Shown one piece after another: positions 15,824 through 26,766 of a stretch of DNA of 64,000 nucleotides. Made by a program: the position numbers and the translations under genes. Source of the stretch: Paenibacillus tuaregi (lineage in GTDB: Bacteria; Bacillota; Bacilli; Paenibacillales; Paenibacillaceae); the NCBI RefSeq assembly GCF_900086655.1, contig NZ_LT575476.1, positions 1,076,243 to 1,140,242 on the forward strand, read 5' to 3'. The notes below the pieces were generated by a model, which made no database searches, had not been told where the DNA came from, and was given only the letters and a program-made list of their open reading frames with translations. The first letter of the stretch is position 1. Each line of letters starts with the position of its first letter.

Positions 15824-18007
15824 ATGAAGTCTTTATCTGTGTTTATAAGTGATATGATATCCAGTTTTAAAAAGCCGAGGGTTATCATCCCTATCTTGGT
15901 TGTCCTGTTTATTCCCGTACTATATAGCGGGATGTTTCTTACCGCCTTCTGGGACCCCTACGGCAAGATGAATGAGCTGCCCGTTGCAGTGGTCAATCAG
16001 GACCGGGGCGCCGAGTTCAAGGAGAAATCTCTGCATGCCGGCGAGGATCTGATTGAGGAATTGAAGAAGAATGATGATTTCAAATGGGAATTTGTAACCC
16101 GCCAGGAAGCGGAAGAAGGCATTAAGGATAACAAGTACTATATGACGATTGTAATTCCCGAAGACTTCTCAACCAAGGCCACCACGGTGATGGATGAGCA
16201 TCCGCAGCCTGCGGATATTGTGTTTGAACCCAACGAAGGCTATAACTTTCTGGCTGGACAGATTGGGGGAACGGCCGTAAAGGAGATTAAGTCGAAGGTG
16301 TCTGCTAAAGTCACGGAAGCCTATACGGAAACCCTGCTCACCCAAGTGGAGAAGATTTCCGGTGGGCTGTCCGATGCAGGCAGCGGCGCAGATAAGATCC
16401 ATGATGGCGCAGCCAAGGTAGATGAGGGTGCTGATAAGCTGAAGATAAATCTGGCCAAATTGGTTGAAGGAACCGTGAAACTGGAGCAGGGCGTGACTCC
16501 ACTTACCCAAGGAGTCAGCAGCCTGGATAAAGGCGCTAAGGACCTGCATAAAGGAGCAAGCAAGCTGGCAGATGGTCTGGGAAAATTAGCGGGTGCGGAG
16601 AAGCAGCTGGAGCAGGGCGCCGTGGCGGCTGAACAAGGTGGCAGCAAGCTTCACGCAGGTATCCAGTCTTCGCTGAATGGAGCAGCCAAGCTGCAAGCTG
16701 GGCTTGAAGCCGCGAAGACAGGCGGCAGCAAGCTTGACGAAGGAATGGAAGCGGCACTTCAGGGGAGCGGCAAAGTCACAGAAGGCGCGCAAGGTGTGGC
16801 CCTGGGCCTGGAGCAGTTAGTCAAAGCAAGCCCGGAACTTGCGAAGAGCCCGCAGGTTCAGAAGCTGCTGGCAGCCAGCCAGGCGGTAGCCAAAGGCAGT
16901 GAGCAGGTGTATAAAGGCCAGCAGCAGCTTGCCCAGGGAGTCAAGAGCCTGGGTGAGGCTCATGAGCAGCTGGCTGGAGGCAGCAAGCAGCTGGTCGAAG
17001 GGCAGCATCAGCTTGCCCAGGGGGCAGCTCAGCTGAATGAAGGCCAGTCCAAGCTGGCTGCCGGGATGAAGCAGTTCGGTAGCAAGCTGGCCGAAGCGGC
17101 TTCAGGCGGTAAGGAGCTTGCAGCCGGGGCAGGCAAGTTAAGCGCGGGAACTGGGCAGTTAAGCGCCGGAGTAGGTAAGCTTGCAGACGGAACCAAGGCC
17201 ATTGCCAGCGGCTCCAAGCAGCTGGATAGCGGCGCGGGCCAGCTCAAGGAAGGTACCGGCAAATTGACGGAAGGCTCTGGAGAACTCGCCTCGAAGCTGA
17301 ATGATGCCGCTAAGCAGACTTCAGAAGTGAAAGCGACCGATGATACGGTAAGCATGTATGCGAAGCCTATTGATATTCAAGAGAACAAGCATAATCCAGT
17401 TCCTAACTATGGTACAGGATTCGCTCCTTACTTCTTATCCCTGGGGCTGTTCGTGGGGGCGTTGATCGCCACATTGGTTATTCCGCTTCGTGGTTCTTCC
17501 ATAAATGAAGCGAGTGGTTGGAATCGGTTCGTCAGCCGTTCCCTGTCGTTTGGTCTTATGAGTCTGGCGCAGTCGGTTTTTGCTGTTACGCTCGTGCTTT
17601 ACGGACTCAAGCTGCAGGTGCACAACAAACCGATGATGTTCTTGTTCAGTTTCGTAACAAGTCTATGTTTCATGTTCATTATCCAGGCGCTTGTCACCTG
17701 GCTGGATAACCCTGGACGTTTTGTTGCGATTCTGATCCTGATCATTCAATTGACCACAAGTGCCGGAACCTTCCCGCTTGAGCTGATTCCTGACTGGATG
17801 AAGGTATTCAATCCATGGCTGCCGATGACCTATAGTGTATCTGGTTATAAGGCTGTAATCTCCAGCGGTGATATGCATTTGGCATGGTCATATCTTGGAA
17901 TTCTTGCGGTCTTTGGCGGCATCTTCTTGATTCTAACTTTGATTTACTTCCTAATGAAACATAAGCGTACATCAGAAGTTGAGAATGAACAGGCGCTGAC
18001 CGCTTAA
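15824..18007 (+). CDS. YhgE/Pip-domain membrane protein, first cassette
   Basis: A 727-residue protein. One N-terminal membrane helix (about 19-43) is followed by the conserved FWDPYGKMNELPVAVVNQDRGAEF of the YhgE/Pip N-domain. A long extracytoplasmic stretch (about 180-495) then has degenerate 7-11-residue repeats of the form G-x-x-x-L-x-x-G, predicted helical. Five or six C-terminal membrane helices (about 530-715) belong to the ABC-2-permease-like superfamily. Relatives are phage-infection protein Pip, YueB and EsaA of type VII secretion. Function unknown; proposed envelope-spanning transporter or scaffold. Start ATG with GGGAG. No WXG100 or EssC gene is nearby. Confidence 0.88.
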   Translation: MKSLSVFISDMISSFKKPRVIIPILVVLFIPVLYSGMFLTAFWDPYGKMNELPVAVVNQDRGAEFKEKSLHAGEDLIEELKKNDDFKWEFVTRQEAEEGIKDNKYYMTIVIPEDFSTKATTVMDEHPQPADIVFEPNEGYNFLAGQIGGTAVKEIKSKVSAKVTEAYTETLLTQVEKISGGLSDAGSGADKIHDGAAKVDEGADKLKINLAKLVEGTVKLEQGVTPLTQGVSSLDKGAKDLHKGASKLADGLGKLAGAEKQLEQGAVAAEQGGSKLHAGIQSSLNGAAKLQAGLEAAKTGGSKLDEGMEAALQGSGKVTEGAQGVALGLEQLVKASPELAKSPQVQKLLAASQAVAKGSEQVYKGQQQLAQGVKSLGEAHEQLAGGSKQLVEGQHQLAQGAAQLNEGQSKLAAGMKQFGSKLAEAASGGKELAAGAGKLSAGTGQLSAGVGKLADGTKAIASGSKQLDSGAGQLKEGTGKLTEGSGELASKLNDAAKQTSEVKATDDTVSMYAKPIDIQENKHNPVPNYGTGFAPYFLSLGLFVGALIATLVIPLRGSSINEASGWNRFVSRSLSFGLMSLAQSVFAVTLVLYGLKLQVHNKPMMFLFSFVTSLCFMFIIQALVTWLDNPGRFVAILILIIQLTTSAGTFPLELIPDWMKVFNPWLPMTYSVSGYKAVISSGDMHLAWSYLGILAVFGGIFLILTLIYFLMKHKRTSEVENEQALTA

Positions 18008-18034
18008 GAAAGATTACCTTAATATGTGAAGAGG

Positions 18035-18070
18035 AAGCATCCGATATAAAACATCGGATGCTTTTTTTTT
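18035..18070 (+). terminator. Terminator between the two TetR-YhgE cassettes
   Basis: A perfect 11-bp stem AAGCATCCGAT/ATCGGATGCTT (18035-18045, 18053-18063) with a long T-run. Confidence 0.92.
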
Positions 18071-18137
18071 CTGAAAAAAGATGAAAATTTATACAAGGGA
18101 GTTGCAAAACGTAGAAAAAGTGTGATAAATTTAACAG

Positions 18138-18176
18138 TGACCGAATGACTGAATGACTAAAATTGATTATTAGTCA
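18138..18176. promoter_or_regulatory. Putative TetR operator, second cassette
   Basis: TGACCGAATGACT (18138-18150) matches the motif in the first cassette. A perfect inverted repeat TGACTAA (18154-18160) / TTAGTCA (18170-18176) follows. Confidence 0.55.
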
Positions 18177-18219
18177 AAACTAAACTAAAATGAAATCTTC
18201 ACTGGAAAGGAGGAGAACC

Positions 18220-18798
18220 ATGTCTTCAGTAGATCGCCGCAAACAGATTGTTGAGGCAGCGACTAAATCTTTTTCCATGTTCGGCTATAAGGCGACGACG
18301 ATGGACCAGGTTGCCCGGATTGCGAATGTTGGCAAAGGGACCATTTACACGTTTTTCTCCAACAAGGAGGAGCTGTTCGATGAGATCCTTCATGTGGTCA
18401 TCGGAGAGATGAAGCGAATTACGGAATTAGAGGTTCGTGAAGACAAAGCTTTTTTTGACAATCTGTACAGCGGACTTGACTCAGTCCTCGAATTCAGGAA
18501 GGAGCATGAGCTGCTTATCAAGCTGTCGCAAGAGGTGAGGGAATTTGGAACACCCCAAGCCAGAGAGGCTATGCAGAGGGTTGAGGTTGCGATCCTTGAC
18601 TACTTGGAGCAGCAGATTACACGTGCCGCGAGTCTTGGGGAAATCCGCAAGGTCGATCCCAAGGTGACGTCCTTAGTGATGCTGAAGCTGTATATTACGC
18701 TGGCATCCGACTGGAACAAGCTCTATGAACCTCTGGATAAGGAGCAAATCAAGTCTTATTTTAAGCTGTTCCTCGCGGATGGCTTAGCGAATGGGTAA
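18220..18798 (+). CDS. TetR/AcrR-family regulator, second cassette
   Basis: A 192-residue paralogue of the regulator at 15.2 kb. The HTH region (SMFGYKATTMDQVARIANVGKGTIYTFFSNKEELFDEIL) is nearly identical, including the recognition helix (GTIYTFF), so the two may bind each other's operators. The ligand domain is also alike (KEHELLIKLSQEVREFGTPQAREAM). ATG at 18220 follows AAAGGAGG; the upstream in-frame ATG at 18190 is rejected. It lies 45 bp before the second YhgE gene. Confidence 0.9.
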   Translation: MSSVDRRKQIVEAATKSFSMFGYKATTMDQVARIANVGKGTIYTFFSNKEELFDEILHVVIGEMKRITELEVREDKAFFDNLYSGLDSVLEFRKEHELLIKLSQEVREFGTPQAREAMQRVEVAILDYLEQQITRAASLGEIRKVDPKVTSLVMLKLYITLASDWNKLYEPLDKEQIKSYFKLFLADGLANG

Positions 18799-18843
18799 AT
18801 AATTTTATAGAGAGAACGAGAAACATAAGGAGAGAAAATCGCG

Positions 18844-21117
18844 ATGAAAACATTATCGGTGTTTTTCAAAGACATGAGATCTGGCATAAAAAAACCGATG
18901 ACCCTGATATCCTTCATTGCGGTCATTTTTGTGCCCATTCTGTACTGCGGTATGTACTTAACCGCCTTCTGGGACCCGTATGGTCATCTGGATGAGCTGC
19001 CGGTTGCGGTGGTGAATCAGGATAAGGGTGCCGAATATGAAGGCAAATCGCTGCACATCGGCAATGACTTGATGGATGAATTGAAGAAGAACAAGGATTT
19101 CAAGTGGGATTTCGTAACCGAGCAGGAGGCGGAAAAGGGAATCGACGAGAATCGGTACTATATGAAGATTACGATTCCGGCAAACTTCTCTTCACAAGCC
19201 ACTACGCTGATGAACGACCATCCCGAGCCAGCTGATCTGATCTATGAGCCTAACGGCAACTATAACTTCGTTGCAGGACAGATCGGGAACAGCGCCGTGA
19301 AGGATCTCAAGGCGAAAATTTCCGCCAAAGTTACGGAGGCCTATACGAACAGCCTGTTCGATAAAGTAACGGAGATCTCTTCCGGGCTTAAAGAAGCGGG
19401 CGATGGAGCCGGGGATATCCATACCGGTGCTGGCAAGCTTAAGGACGGAACCGTGAAGCTGAAGGAGAATCTGAACAAGCTTGTGGACGGGACACTTCAG
19501 CTGAAGGATGGTGTAGCTCCTCTAGCCAGTGGGGCAGGCAAGCTTCATAGCGGAGCCACCGACCTGAGCAAAGGTGCCAACTCTCTCGCAAGCGGGCTTG
19601 ATCAGCTGAGCGCGGCTCATAAACAGCTTCAAAACGGAACCCAGCAGGCCGTGGGAGGCGTCTCCCAATTGTCACAAGGTCTGCAGTCCTCCCTTGAAGG
19701 GAACAAGAAGCTGAATCAAGGGCTTCACTCTTCGGCAGAGGGCACGGCCAAGCTTCAAGAAGGCCTGCATTCTGCGGTGGACGGCAGTGCGAAGCTGAAC
19801 CAGGGACTGCAGTCCTCGGTAGAGGGCAGTGCCAAGGTTGCCGAAGGCGCCAAAGGCGTAGCCCAAGGGCTCGACCAATTGGTGAAGGCGAATCCGGCAC
19901 TCGGCAAGGACCCTTCTATTCAGAAGCTGCTAGCCGCAAGCCAGGCGGTTGCCCAGGGCAGCCAGCAGGTGGCTGACGGGCAGAAGCAGCTGGCCCAAGG
20001 CAGCGAGCAGCTCGCTGCGGGAAGCAAGCAATTGGCTGACGGCAGCGACCAGCTGGCCGCAGGGAACAAGCAGCTTGTAGCCGGCAGCGACCAGCTTCTG
20101 GCAGGTAACCAGAAGCTGGTTGAAGGAGCAAACAAGCTTACGGCCGCAGGCCCGCAGCTGACCGGCGGCATGGCAAAGTTCGGCAGCAAGCTGTCGGAAG
20201 CGGCAGCTGGAGGCCACAAGCTGGCTTCAGGCGCCGGGCAGCTCGCCAGCGGCACAGATTCCCTGGTACAGGGAATCCACAAGCTTGGCGGCGGCGTGAA
20301 TACGCTCGCCAGCGGCTCCGAGAAGCTGAACAAGGGCGCCGGTGAGCTCAAGAACGGCATGGGCGACCTGGTCAGCGGCTCCGGCAAGCTGGCGGATAAA
20401 CTGAACGAGGCAGCGCATAAGACTTCGGATGTCAAAGGTACAGACGAGCGGGTAACGATGTATGCCCAGCCGGTGGATGTTAAAGAGAACACGTCCAAGA
20501 AAATTACGAATTACGGAACAGGGATTGCCCCTTACTTCCTGTCCATCAGTTTATTTGTGGGTGCCCTGCTCTCTACGATCATCATCTCTATGAGAGGGAC
20601 TACCGTAGAAGGAGCAACGGGTCTGCAGCGGTTCTTCAGCCGGACGTTCATGTTCCTGCTGATGAGTATGTTCCAATCTGCGGTAGTTGCTACCCTGGTA
20701 TTGGTGCTGGTTGGTCTTAAAGTGCAGAGTGTACCGCTCTTCTACTTGTTCACTTTCGGAACGAGCTTTGCATTCATGATGATTATTCAGGCTATTGTAA
20801 CCTGGCTGGATCAGCCTGGCCGGTTCCTGGCCATCATCCTGATGGTTCTGCAGCTGACTACAAGCGCGGGCACATTCCCGCTCGAGCTGCTTCCGGAATG
20901 GATGAAACCGATCAATCCAATTCTGCCAATGTCCCATTCGGTAACTGGCTTCAAGTCGGTCATCTCCAGTGGGGATTACAGCAGCATGTGGCCGCAGTTC
21001 GGTCTGCTGCTTGGATATGGTCTGGTATTCATGATGATTACGCTGGCTTACTTCCTTATTCGGACTCCGAGATCCACAGATATGAATCAGGAAGAGATTG
21101 TAACACCGCTTGCGTAA
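18844..21117 (+). CDS. YhgE/Pip-domain membrane protein, second cassette
   Basis: A 757-residue paralogue of the protein at 15.8 kb: same N-terminal helix, FWDPYGHLDELPVAVVNQDKGAEY block, and C-terminal membrane bundle with AIVTWLDQPGRF and TTSAGTFPLELLPEWMKPINP. The repeat region (about 180-525) is about 30 residues longer and very regular, with runs of GSKQLADGSDQLAAG-type units, so expansion and contraction of repeats is evident. The GC-rich repeat DNA may recombine with the first copy. Start ATG with a weak GAGAG. Ends at a terminator. Function unknown; see the first copy for family notes. Confidence 0.88.
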   Translation: MKTLSVFFKDMRSGIKKPMTLISFIAVIFVPILYCGMYLTAFWDPYGHLDELPVAVVNQDKGAEYEGKSLHIGNDLMDELKKNKDFKWDFVTEQEAEKGIDENRYYMKITIPANFSSQATTLMNDHPEPADLIYEPNGNYNFVAGQIGNSAVKDLKAKISAKVTEAYTNSLFDKVTEISSGLKEAGDGAGDIHTGAGKLKDGTVKLKENLNKLVDGTLQLKDGVAPLASGAGKLHSGATDLSKGANSLASGLDQLSAAHKQLQNGTQQAVGGVSQLSQGLQSSLEGNKKLNQGLHSSAEGTAKLQEGLHSAVDGSAKLNQGLQSSVEGSAKVAEGAKGVAQGLDQLVKANPALGKDPSIQKLLAASQAVAQGSQQVADGQKQLAQGSEQLAAGSKQLADGSDQLAAGNKQLVAGSDQLLAGNQKLVEGANKLTAAGPQLTGGMAKFGSKLSEAAAGGHKLASGAGQLASGTDSLVQGIHKLGGGVNTLASGSEKLNKGAGELKNGMGDLVSGSGKLADKLNEAAHKTSDVKGTDERVTMYAQPVDVKENTSKKITNYGTGIAPYFLSISLFVGALLSTIIISMRGTTVEGATGLQRFFSRTFMFLLMSMFQSAVVATLVLVLVGLKVQSVPLFYLFTFGTSFAFMMIIQAIVTWLDQPGRFLAIILMVLQLTTSAGTFPLELLPEWMKPINPILPMSHSVTGFKSVISSGDYSSMWPQFGLLLGYGLVFMMITLAYFLIRTPRSTDMNQEEIVTPLA

Positions 21118-21132
21118 AAAAGTATAAATTTG

Positions 21133-21183
21133 GAGGTTGCCCCAAGGCCTTAATGGCTGAGGTGCAGCCTCTTTATTTTTTTA
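21133..21183 (+). terminator. Terminator after the second YhgE gene
   Basis: GAGGTTGC (21133-21140) pairs with GCAGCCTC (21164-21171), and an inner AAGGCC/GGCT stem adds stability; TTTATTTTTTT follows. Confidence 0.75.
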
Positions 21184-21468
21184 TAGATATACAGCATTTG
21201 GAAGGCCGTTATTTTCATAAAATTTCTTATCGCTATCATAAAAAGATTAGATTATCCAGCGTATAGCGCGGATGCTACAATATTAGAACCCATAATACGA
21301 GGGTGCAGTGTATCCAGGTGCACAGGATATGGAACGGGCGCAGAAAATTAATGCAAGCAACTGAAGATTTATGCAAATAAAGTGTTCAAAAGTCTATTGG
21401 AAACCCGTCGTTTTACGTATAGATTGGTGGGAACGAGCTATTTTACGAACAGAAAGGTTGAAAATGAT
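21184..21468 (+). other. Leader region of gltB
   Basis: About 285 bases without a gene. A possible -10 TACAAT lies in the GATGCTACAATATTAG stretch, but its -35 is poor. I could not identify a GltC, TnrA or riboswitch site. A weak in-frame TTG extension of gltB runs through it. Confidence 0.35.
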
Positions 21469-24400
21469 ATGAAACATACGGATATTCCTGCTAGGCAAGG
21501 TTTATACGACCCGTCTTTTGAAAAAGATGCCTGCGGTATGGGTTTTGTCGCTCATATTAAGGGACGCCCGTCTCATAGTATCGTCAGCCAGGCACTAACC
21601 ATGCTCACCAATATGGAGCATCGCGGGGGTCAAGGCAGTGAACCGAATTCCGGGGACGGCGCGGGGATTATGATTCAGATTCCGCACCGCTTCTTCGCGG
21701 CTGAAGCGGAAGCTCTCGGTTTCCGTCTGCCCGAGGCGGGACAGTACGGCGTGGGTATGATGTTCCTGCCGCACGATGAGAAGGTGCGTGGTGAACAGGA
21801 AGTCCGCTTTAAGGCGATCGTGGAAGAGGAAGGGCAGGAGCTGCTCGGCTTCCGCACAGTGCCGACTAACGATGAGATGCTCGGCAAATCCGCCAAGGCA
21901 GCCAAGCCTTATGTGCGCCAGGTATTTATCGGCCGCAGCCAGGATCTTGTGAACGACCTGGATTTCGAACGCAAACTGTACGTCATCCGCCGCCGGGCGG
22001 AATTAGCCATCCGATACGGGGGAGCTGAGCAGGGGGATGCATTCTATATGCCGAGCCTGTCCTGCCGTAAAGTGGTTTATAAAGGGATGCTCACGACCGA
22101 ACAGGTGGGCGAATTCTATGTGGATCTGCAGAACGAACAGCTGGAATCCGCAATCGCTCTGGTACATTCCCGTTTTAGTACGAATACATTCCCAAGTTGG
22201 GAACGCGCGCACCCGTATCGCTTTATGATTCACAACGGGGAGATCAACACGCTGCGCGGCAATGTGAATTGGATGCATGCGCGCCAATCGCTCTTCCAGA
22301 GCGAGGTGTTCGGTGAGGATCTCGCAAAGGTGAAGCCGGTTATCAATCCGGATGGGTCCGATACCGGAATGTTTGATAATACGTTTGAATTCTTATATTT
22401 GAGTGGACGTTCGCTGCCGCATGTGGCAATGATGATGGTGCCAGAGCCTTGGAACAATCATGAAACCATGGACGACAGCAAGAAGGCGTTCTACGAGTAT
22501 CACAGCAGCTTGATGGAGCCATGGGACGGTCCTGCCGCAATGGGCTTCACGGACGGGATTCAGATTGGGGCCATACTGGACCGCAACGGGCTTCGTCCAT
22601 CGCGTTATTATGTGACCAAGGACGACCTGATCATCCTCTCCTCCGAAGCGGGGGTACTCGATATAGCACCGGAGAACGTGCTGTACAAAGACCGCTTGCG
22701 CCCTGGGCGGATGCTGCTTGTGGATACGAAGGAAGGCCGGATCATCTCCGATGAGGAAGTGAAGGCTTCGATCGCGAGCGAGAATCCTTACCGTGAATGG
22801 CTGGATGAGCACCTTATCCGTCTGGAGGACCTTCCGGACGCGCCGGAGCTTCCGGAGAAGAGACATGACGATGTGACCAAGCAGCAGCTTTCATTCGGCT
22901 ATACGTTCGAGGAGCTGCGCAAAATCATTGAACCTATGGCCTCAACAGGACAGGAAGCAATCGGATCGATGGGATACGATGCCCCGATTGCTGTATTGTC
23001 CGATCGGCCTCAGCGTCTATTCAGCTACTTCAAGCAGATGTTCGCCCAAGTGACGAACCCGCCAATTGATGCGATCCGCGAAGAATTGGTCACCTCAACG
23101 CTGACTACGATCGGGCCGGAACGCAACTTGCTGAATCCGGAGCCGGAGAGCTGCCGCCAGATTCGTCTGGAATCACCGATCCTGTCAAATGAGGATTTCG
23201 CCAAGCTGCGCCATGTGCGCCGTCCGGGCTTCAGATCAATGACCATCCCAACGCTGTTCCCTGCTGCCGAGGGTGCGGAAGGCCTGCGCAAAGCGATTGA
23301 AATCCTCTGTGAGGCGGCCGACCGCGTTATCGACAAAGGGCACAATGTTCTTATTCTGTCCGACCGCGGCGTGGATGCTGAGAATGCGGCGATTCCTTCG
23401 CTGCTTGCGGTATCCAGCCTGCATCACCACCTGATCCGCCAGGAGACGCGCACTAAGGTAAGCATCCTGCTGGAATCCGGAGAGCCGCGCGAAGTGCACC
23501 ATTTTGCCCTGCTTCTTGGTTATGGGGTAAGTGCGGTGAACCCTTATCTGGCGTTCGAGACGCTGGATGACATGATCACCCAGGGCATGCTGCGCGGCGT
23601 AACCCATGAGAAAGCCTGCAAGAACTTTATCAAAGCGGCAACCAAAGGCGTGGTCAAGGTGTTGTCCAAAATGGGAATTTCCACGATCCAGTCTTACCGG
23701 GGCGCCCAAATCTTTGAGGCCGTCGGGCTGAATCAGGAATTCGTAGACCGCTACTTCACCTGGACGCCTTCCCGGATCGGAGGAATTGGGCTGGAGGAAG
23801 TGGCTCAGGAGACGCTTGCCCAACATCACCGCGCATTTAATGAGAAAGACGGTAACGACCTTGTGCTTGATTCCGGTGGTGAGTATCAATGGCGCGCCAA
23901 CTCGGAGGAGCATTTATTCAATCCTCAGACCATTCACCTGCTGCAGCAGGCGGTTCGGACGGGGGATTACAGTATATACAAGAAGTACGCTTCGCTTGTT
24001 CAAGGAGAGAACGAGAGTCATCTTACCCTGCGTTCCCTGCTTGAGCTGAAGCCAGCTGGACCTAAAGTGCCGCTTGAAGAGGTAGAATCTGCGGCTTCGA
24101 TTATGAAACGCTTTAAGACCGGAGCTATGTCGTTCGGCTCGATCAGTAAAGAAGCACACGAGTCGATCGCCATCGGGATGAACCGCATCGGCGGCAAGAG
24201 CAACACGGGTGAAGGCGGGGAAGACCCTGCCCGTTATATTCCAGATGCCAATGGCGATTCCCGCCGCAGTGCGATCAAGCAGGTGGCCTCCGGCCGCTTC
24301 GGAGTAACTTCCCATTATCTTGTTAATGCCGATGAGATTCAAATCAAAATGGCGCAGGGCGCCAAGCCAGGTGAAGGCGGGCAGCTTCCGGGCCGTAAGG

Positions 24401-26064
24401 TCTATCCTTGGGTTGCGGAAGTCCGCGGATCAACCCCGGGTGTGGGTCTGATTTCTCCGCCTCCGCATCACGATATTTATTCGATCGAGGATCTGGCTGA
24501 GCTGATCTATGATCTGAAGAACTCCAATCCGCGCGCACGGATTAACGTGAAGCTGGTATCTGAAGCCGGTGTGGGCACGATTGCTGCTGGGGTAGCTAAA
24601 GGCCGCGCCGATGTCATTCTGGTCAGCGGTTATGATGGGGGGACAGGAGCTTCCCCACAAGGTTCGATCCGTCATGCGGGTCTGCCTTGGGAGCTTGGTG
24701 TGGCTGAGACCCATCAGACCCTGATGATGAACAACCTTCGGGACCGCGTTGTCCTCGAAACCGACGGCAAGATGCTGAACGGTCGTGACTTGGCGGTAGC
24801 AGCACTTCTTGGAGCCGAGGAATACGGCTTCTCCACAGCGCCGCTCATTGCTGTAGGCTGTATTATGATGCGTGTGTGTCAAATGGATACATGTCCGGTT
24901 GGGGTTGCAACCCAGAATCCTGAGCTGCGCAAGAACTTCACAGGTGATCCACAGCATGTGGTTAACTTCATGACCTTTGTGGCAGAAGATCTGCGCGAGT
25001 GGATGGCTGAGCTTGGCTTCCGTTCCATTAATGAGATGATCGGACGTACAGACTGCCTGGAGACCAGCAAGGCTGTGCAGCATTGGAAGAAGAGCGGTGT
25101 GGATCTTAGCCCGCTTCTGCATATGCCTGAGCTTCAAGAGGGGACAGAGCGTTATAATACGCAGGAACAGAACCATGGACTTGAGAAAACACTGGATATG
25201 ACAAAGCTGGTTGAGCTTGCAGCTCCTGCTTTGGAACGCGGGGAATCCGTCTATGCGGAGCTTCCGATCACGAACGTCGACCGGGCCACAGGTACGATTC
25301 TGGGCAGTGAGGTTACCCGTCTGTACGGGGCGGCAGGCCTGCCTGAGGATACAATCCGGTTCCATTTCATCGGATCGGCCGGTCAGAGCTTCGGCGCGTT
25401 TGTGCCGAAGGGCATGACGCTTACGATTGAAGGTGATGCCAACGACTATATTGGCAAAGGCCTCTCGGGCGGTAAGCTGGCGGTGAGACCTTCACCGAAG
25501 GCAACCTTTGTCGCTGAGGAGAACATTATTGCCGGGAATACGGCATTCTACGGTGCAACCAGCGGTGAAGCTTATGTCCGCGGTATTGCCGGCGAGCGCT
25601 TCGCCGTCCGGAACTCAGGCGCGAACGTGGTGGTTGAAGGTGTTGGTGATCACGGCTGTGAATACATGACCGGAGGACGTGTTGTTGTTCTTGGTGGAAC
25701 CGGACGCAACTTCGCGGCGGGGATGTCTGGCGGTATCGCTTATGTGTACGATCCGGAAGGCACCTTACTTGACCGCTGCAACCTGGAGATGGTTCTCCTG
25801 GAGCGGGTCGAGGAAGCCGAGGAAGCAGCCGAGCTTCGTTCCCTGATTGAGCGCCATGTGGAATACACAGACAGTGCTGTGGGCCGCAGAGTGCTAGACA
25901 GCTGGAATGAGTCGCTGAATGCTTTTGTCCGTGTGATTCCGAAGGATTACAAACGCATGCTTCAGCAAATCCGCAAGGTTCAGGACCAGGGGCTTCAAGG
26001 CGAGGCTGCTCTGCTTGCAGCGTTCGAGGCGAACATGCGTGAGCTGGCCCGTACAGGGAACTAA
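21469..26064 (+). CDS. gltB: Glutamate synthase, large (alpha) subunit
   Basis: A 1531-residue enzyme that makes two glutamates from glutamine and 2-oxoglutarate. Order: class II glutaminase domain (catalytic Cys22 in DACGMGF; the short propeptide before it is normally removed), central domain, FMN-binding synthase barrel ([40 protein letters not shown]), the 3Fe-4S cysteines in the [15 protein letters not shown] stretch, and the C-terminal GXGXG beta-helix ([10 protein letters not shown] ... [11 protein letters not shown]). ATG at 21469 gives the normal start; AAAGG is 11 bases upstream. The small subunit gene gltD is not next to it, so it must be elsewhere. Codon use is GC-richer than in the first 8 kb. 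Confidence 0.96.
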   Translation: MKHTDIPARQGLYDPSFEKDACGMGFVAHIKGRPSHSIVSQALTMLTNMEHRGGQGSEPNSGDGAGIMIQIPHRFFAAEAEALGFRLPEAGQYGVGMMFLPHDEKVRGEQEVRFKAIVEEEGQELLGFRTVPTNDEMLGKSAKAAKPYVRQVFIGRSQDLVNDLDFERKLYVIRRRAELAIRYGGAEQGDAFYMPSLSCRKVVYKGMLTTEQVGEFYVDLQNEQLESAIALVHSRFSTNTFPSWERAHPYRFMIHNGEINTLRGNVNWMHARQSLFQSEVFGEDLAKVKPVINPDGSDTGMFDNTFEFLYLSGRSLPHVAMMMVPEPWNNHETMDDSKKAFYEYHSSLMEPWDGPAAMGFTDGIQIGAILDRNGLRPSRYYVTKDDLIILSSEAGVLDIAPENVLYKDRLRPGRMLLVDTKEGRIISDEEVKASIASENPYREWLDEHLIRLEDLPDAPELPEKRHDDVTKQQLSFGYTFEELRKIIEPMASTGQEAIGSMGYDAPIAVLSDRPQRLFSYFKQMFAQVTNPPIDAIREELVTSTLTTIGPERNLLNPEPESCRQIRLESPILSNEDFAKLRHVRRPGFRSMTIPTLFPAAEGAEGLRKAIEILCEAADRVIDKGHNVLILSDRGVDAENAAIPSLLAVSSLHHHLIRQETRTKVSILLESGEPREVHHFALLLGYGVSAVNPYLAFETLDDMITQGMLRGVTHEKACKNFIKAATKGVVKVLSKMGISTIQSYRGAQIFEAVGLNQEFVDRYFTWTPSRIGGIGLEEVAQETLAQHHRAFNEKDGNDLVLDSGGEYQWRANSEEHLFNPQTIHLLQQAVRTGDYSIYKKYASLVQGENESHLTLRSLLELKPAGPKVPLEEVESAASIMKRFKTGAMSFGSISKEAHESIAIGMNRIGGKSNTGEGGEDPARYIPDANGDSRRSAIKQVASGRFGVTSHYLVNADEIQIKMAQGAKPGEGGQLPGRKVYPWVAEVRGSTPGVGLISPPPHHDIYSIEDLAELIYDLKNSNPRARINVKLVSEAGVGTIAAGVAKGRADVILVSGYDGGTGASPQGSIRHAGLPWELGVAETHQTLMMNNLRDRVVLETDGKMLNGRDLAVAALLGAEEYGFSTAPLIAVGCIMMRVCQMDTCPVGVATQNPELRKNFTGDPQHVVNFMTFVAEDLREWMAELGFRSINEMIGRTDCLETSKAVQHWKKSGVDLSPLLHMPELQEGTERYNTQEQNHGLEKTLDMTKLVELAAPALERGESVYAELPITNVDRATGTILGSEVTRLYGAAGLPEDTIRFHFIGSAGQSFGAFVPKGMTLTIEGDANDYIGKGLSGGKLAVRPSPKATFVAEENIIAGNTAFYGATSGEAYVRGIAGERFAVRNSGANVVVEGVGDHGCEYMTGGRVVVLGGTGRNFAAGMSGGIAYVYDPEGTLLDRCNLEMVLLERVEEAEEAAELRSLIERHVEYTDSAVGRRVLDSWNESLNAFVRVIPKDYKRMLQQIRKVQDQGLQGEAALLAAFEANMRELARTGN

Positions 26065-26125
26065 TTCGGAATTGACAGAGCAGATTGCGGAATTAGCTTT
26101 AATTACGGTAATAAAGTTGAGATTA

Positions 26126-26168
26126 GACCTGCAGGTCCTTCTATGAAGGATCTGTGGGTCTTTTTTTT
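26126..26168 (+). terminator. Terminator after gltB
   Basis: A 15-bp stem with three G-U pairs (26126-26140 with 26146-26160), 5-base loop and eight T residues. Confidence 0.88.
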
Positions 26169-26219
26169 CTCCACATATATGGGCAAAAGTTCACTGAATA
26201 CGGGACGGGCGATAAAAGC

Positions 26220-26766
26220 AACGTAAGAAATACAAGAAGTGCAAGAAATACAAGAGATACAGTAAATACAGTAGATACAAGTGGATTACAGAGGATACAG
26301 TAGAGATACTAGAGATAGTAGAGATAGGCGAGACAGGCGAGACAGATATCTGCTTCCATCAACTCAAGGCACTCCGCAATTCGAAGCACTTCAAGAAATT
26401 CAAGCACTCCAAGCAGTTACTGGAAACTACTGTGGTTCTTAAAAACCTACGCACCCATAAGCATCCCAAGCACCCAATCAACCAGGCAACCAAGTAACCT
26501 AAGCAACCAAATAACCAAATAACCAAATAACCAAATAACCAAATAACCAAATAACCAAATAACTTAAGCACTTAACAACCCAAACAATCACAGCTGAGAA
26601 ACACGCAGGGGTATCTTTCAAGCATAAGACCAAGAGGCACACGCAGTGGTATCTCTCAAGCTCAAGACCAGGAGACACACGCCGTGCCAGACGGGGCTAG
26701 CCTTACATACATTAGGAACAAGGACTAACTGCCGCCTTTGGCAGGCAGCGGGGGAGGTGTGTTCAT
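26220..26766. repeat. Low-complexity, repeat-rich spacer before rfbC
   Basis: Three successive blocks. 26220-26345: degenerate short repeats of the ATACAAGA/ATACAGTA kind. 26505-26560: seven perfect tandem copies of the octamer AACCAAAT. 26601-26686: two copies of a 38-base unit (26601-26638 and 26639-26676, starting ACACGCAG) and a partial third. No convincing gene; the hydrophobic minus-strand frame across the octamers is a product of the repeat. Confidence 0.8.

Noticed and set aside
24430-25365. Long antisense frame inside gltB (311 codons), and others at 23236-23913 and 22393-22866
   Set aside because: Coding-bias shadows of the gltB reading frame; no homology or start signals.
26505-26560. 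Tandem octamers considered as a CRISPR array
   Set aside because: The units are contiguous with no spacers, and no cas gene is present.
26359-26571. Minus-strand frame with YLVIWLFG repeats resembling a membrane protein
   Set aside because: It is the translation of the AACCAAAT tandem repeats; eight bases times three gives an eight-residue period. No RBS.
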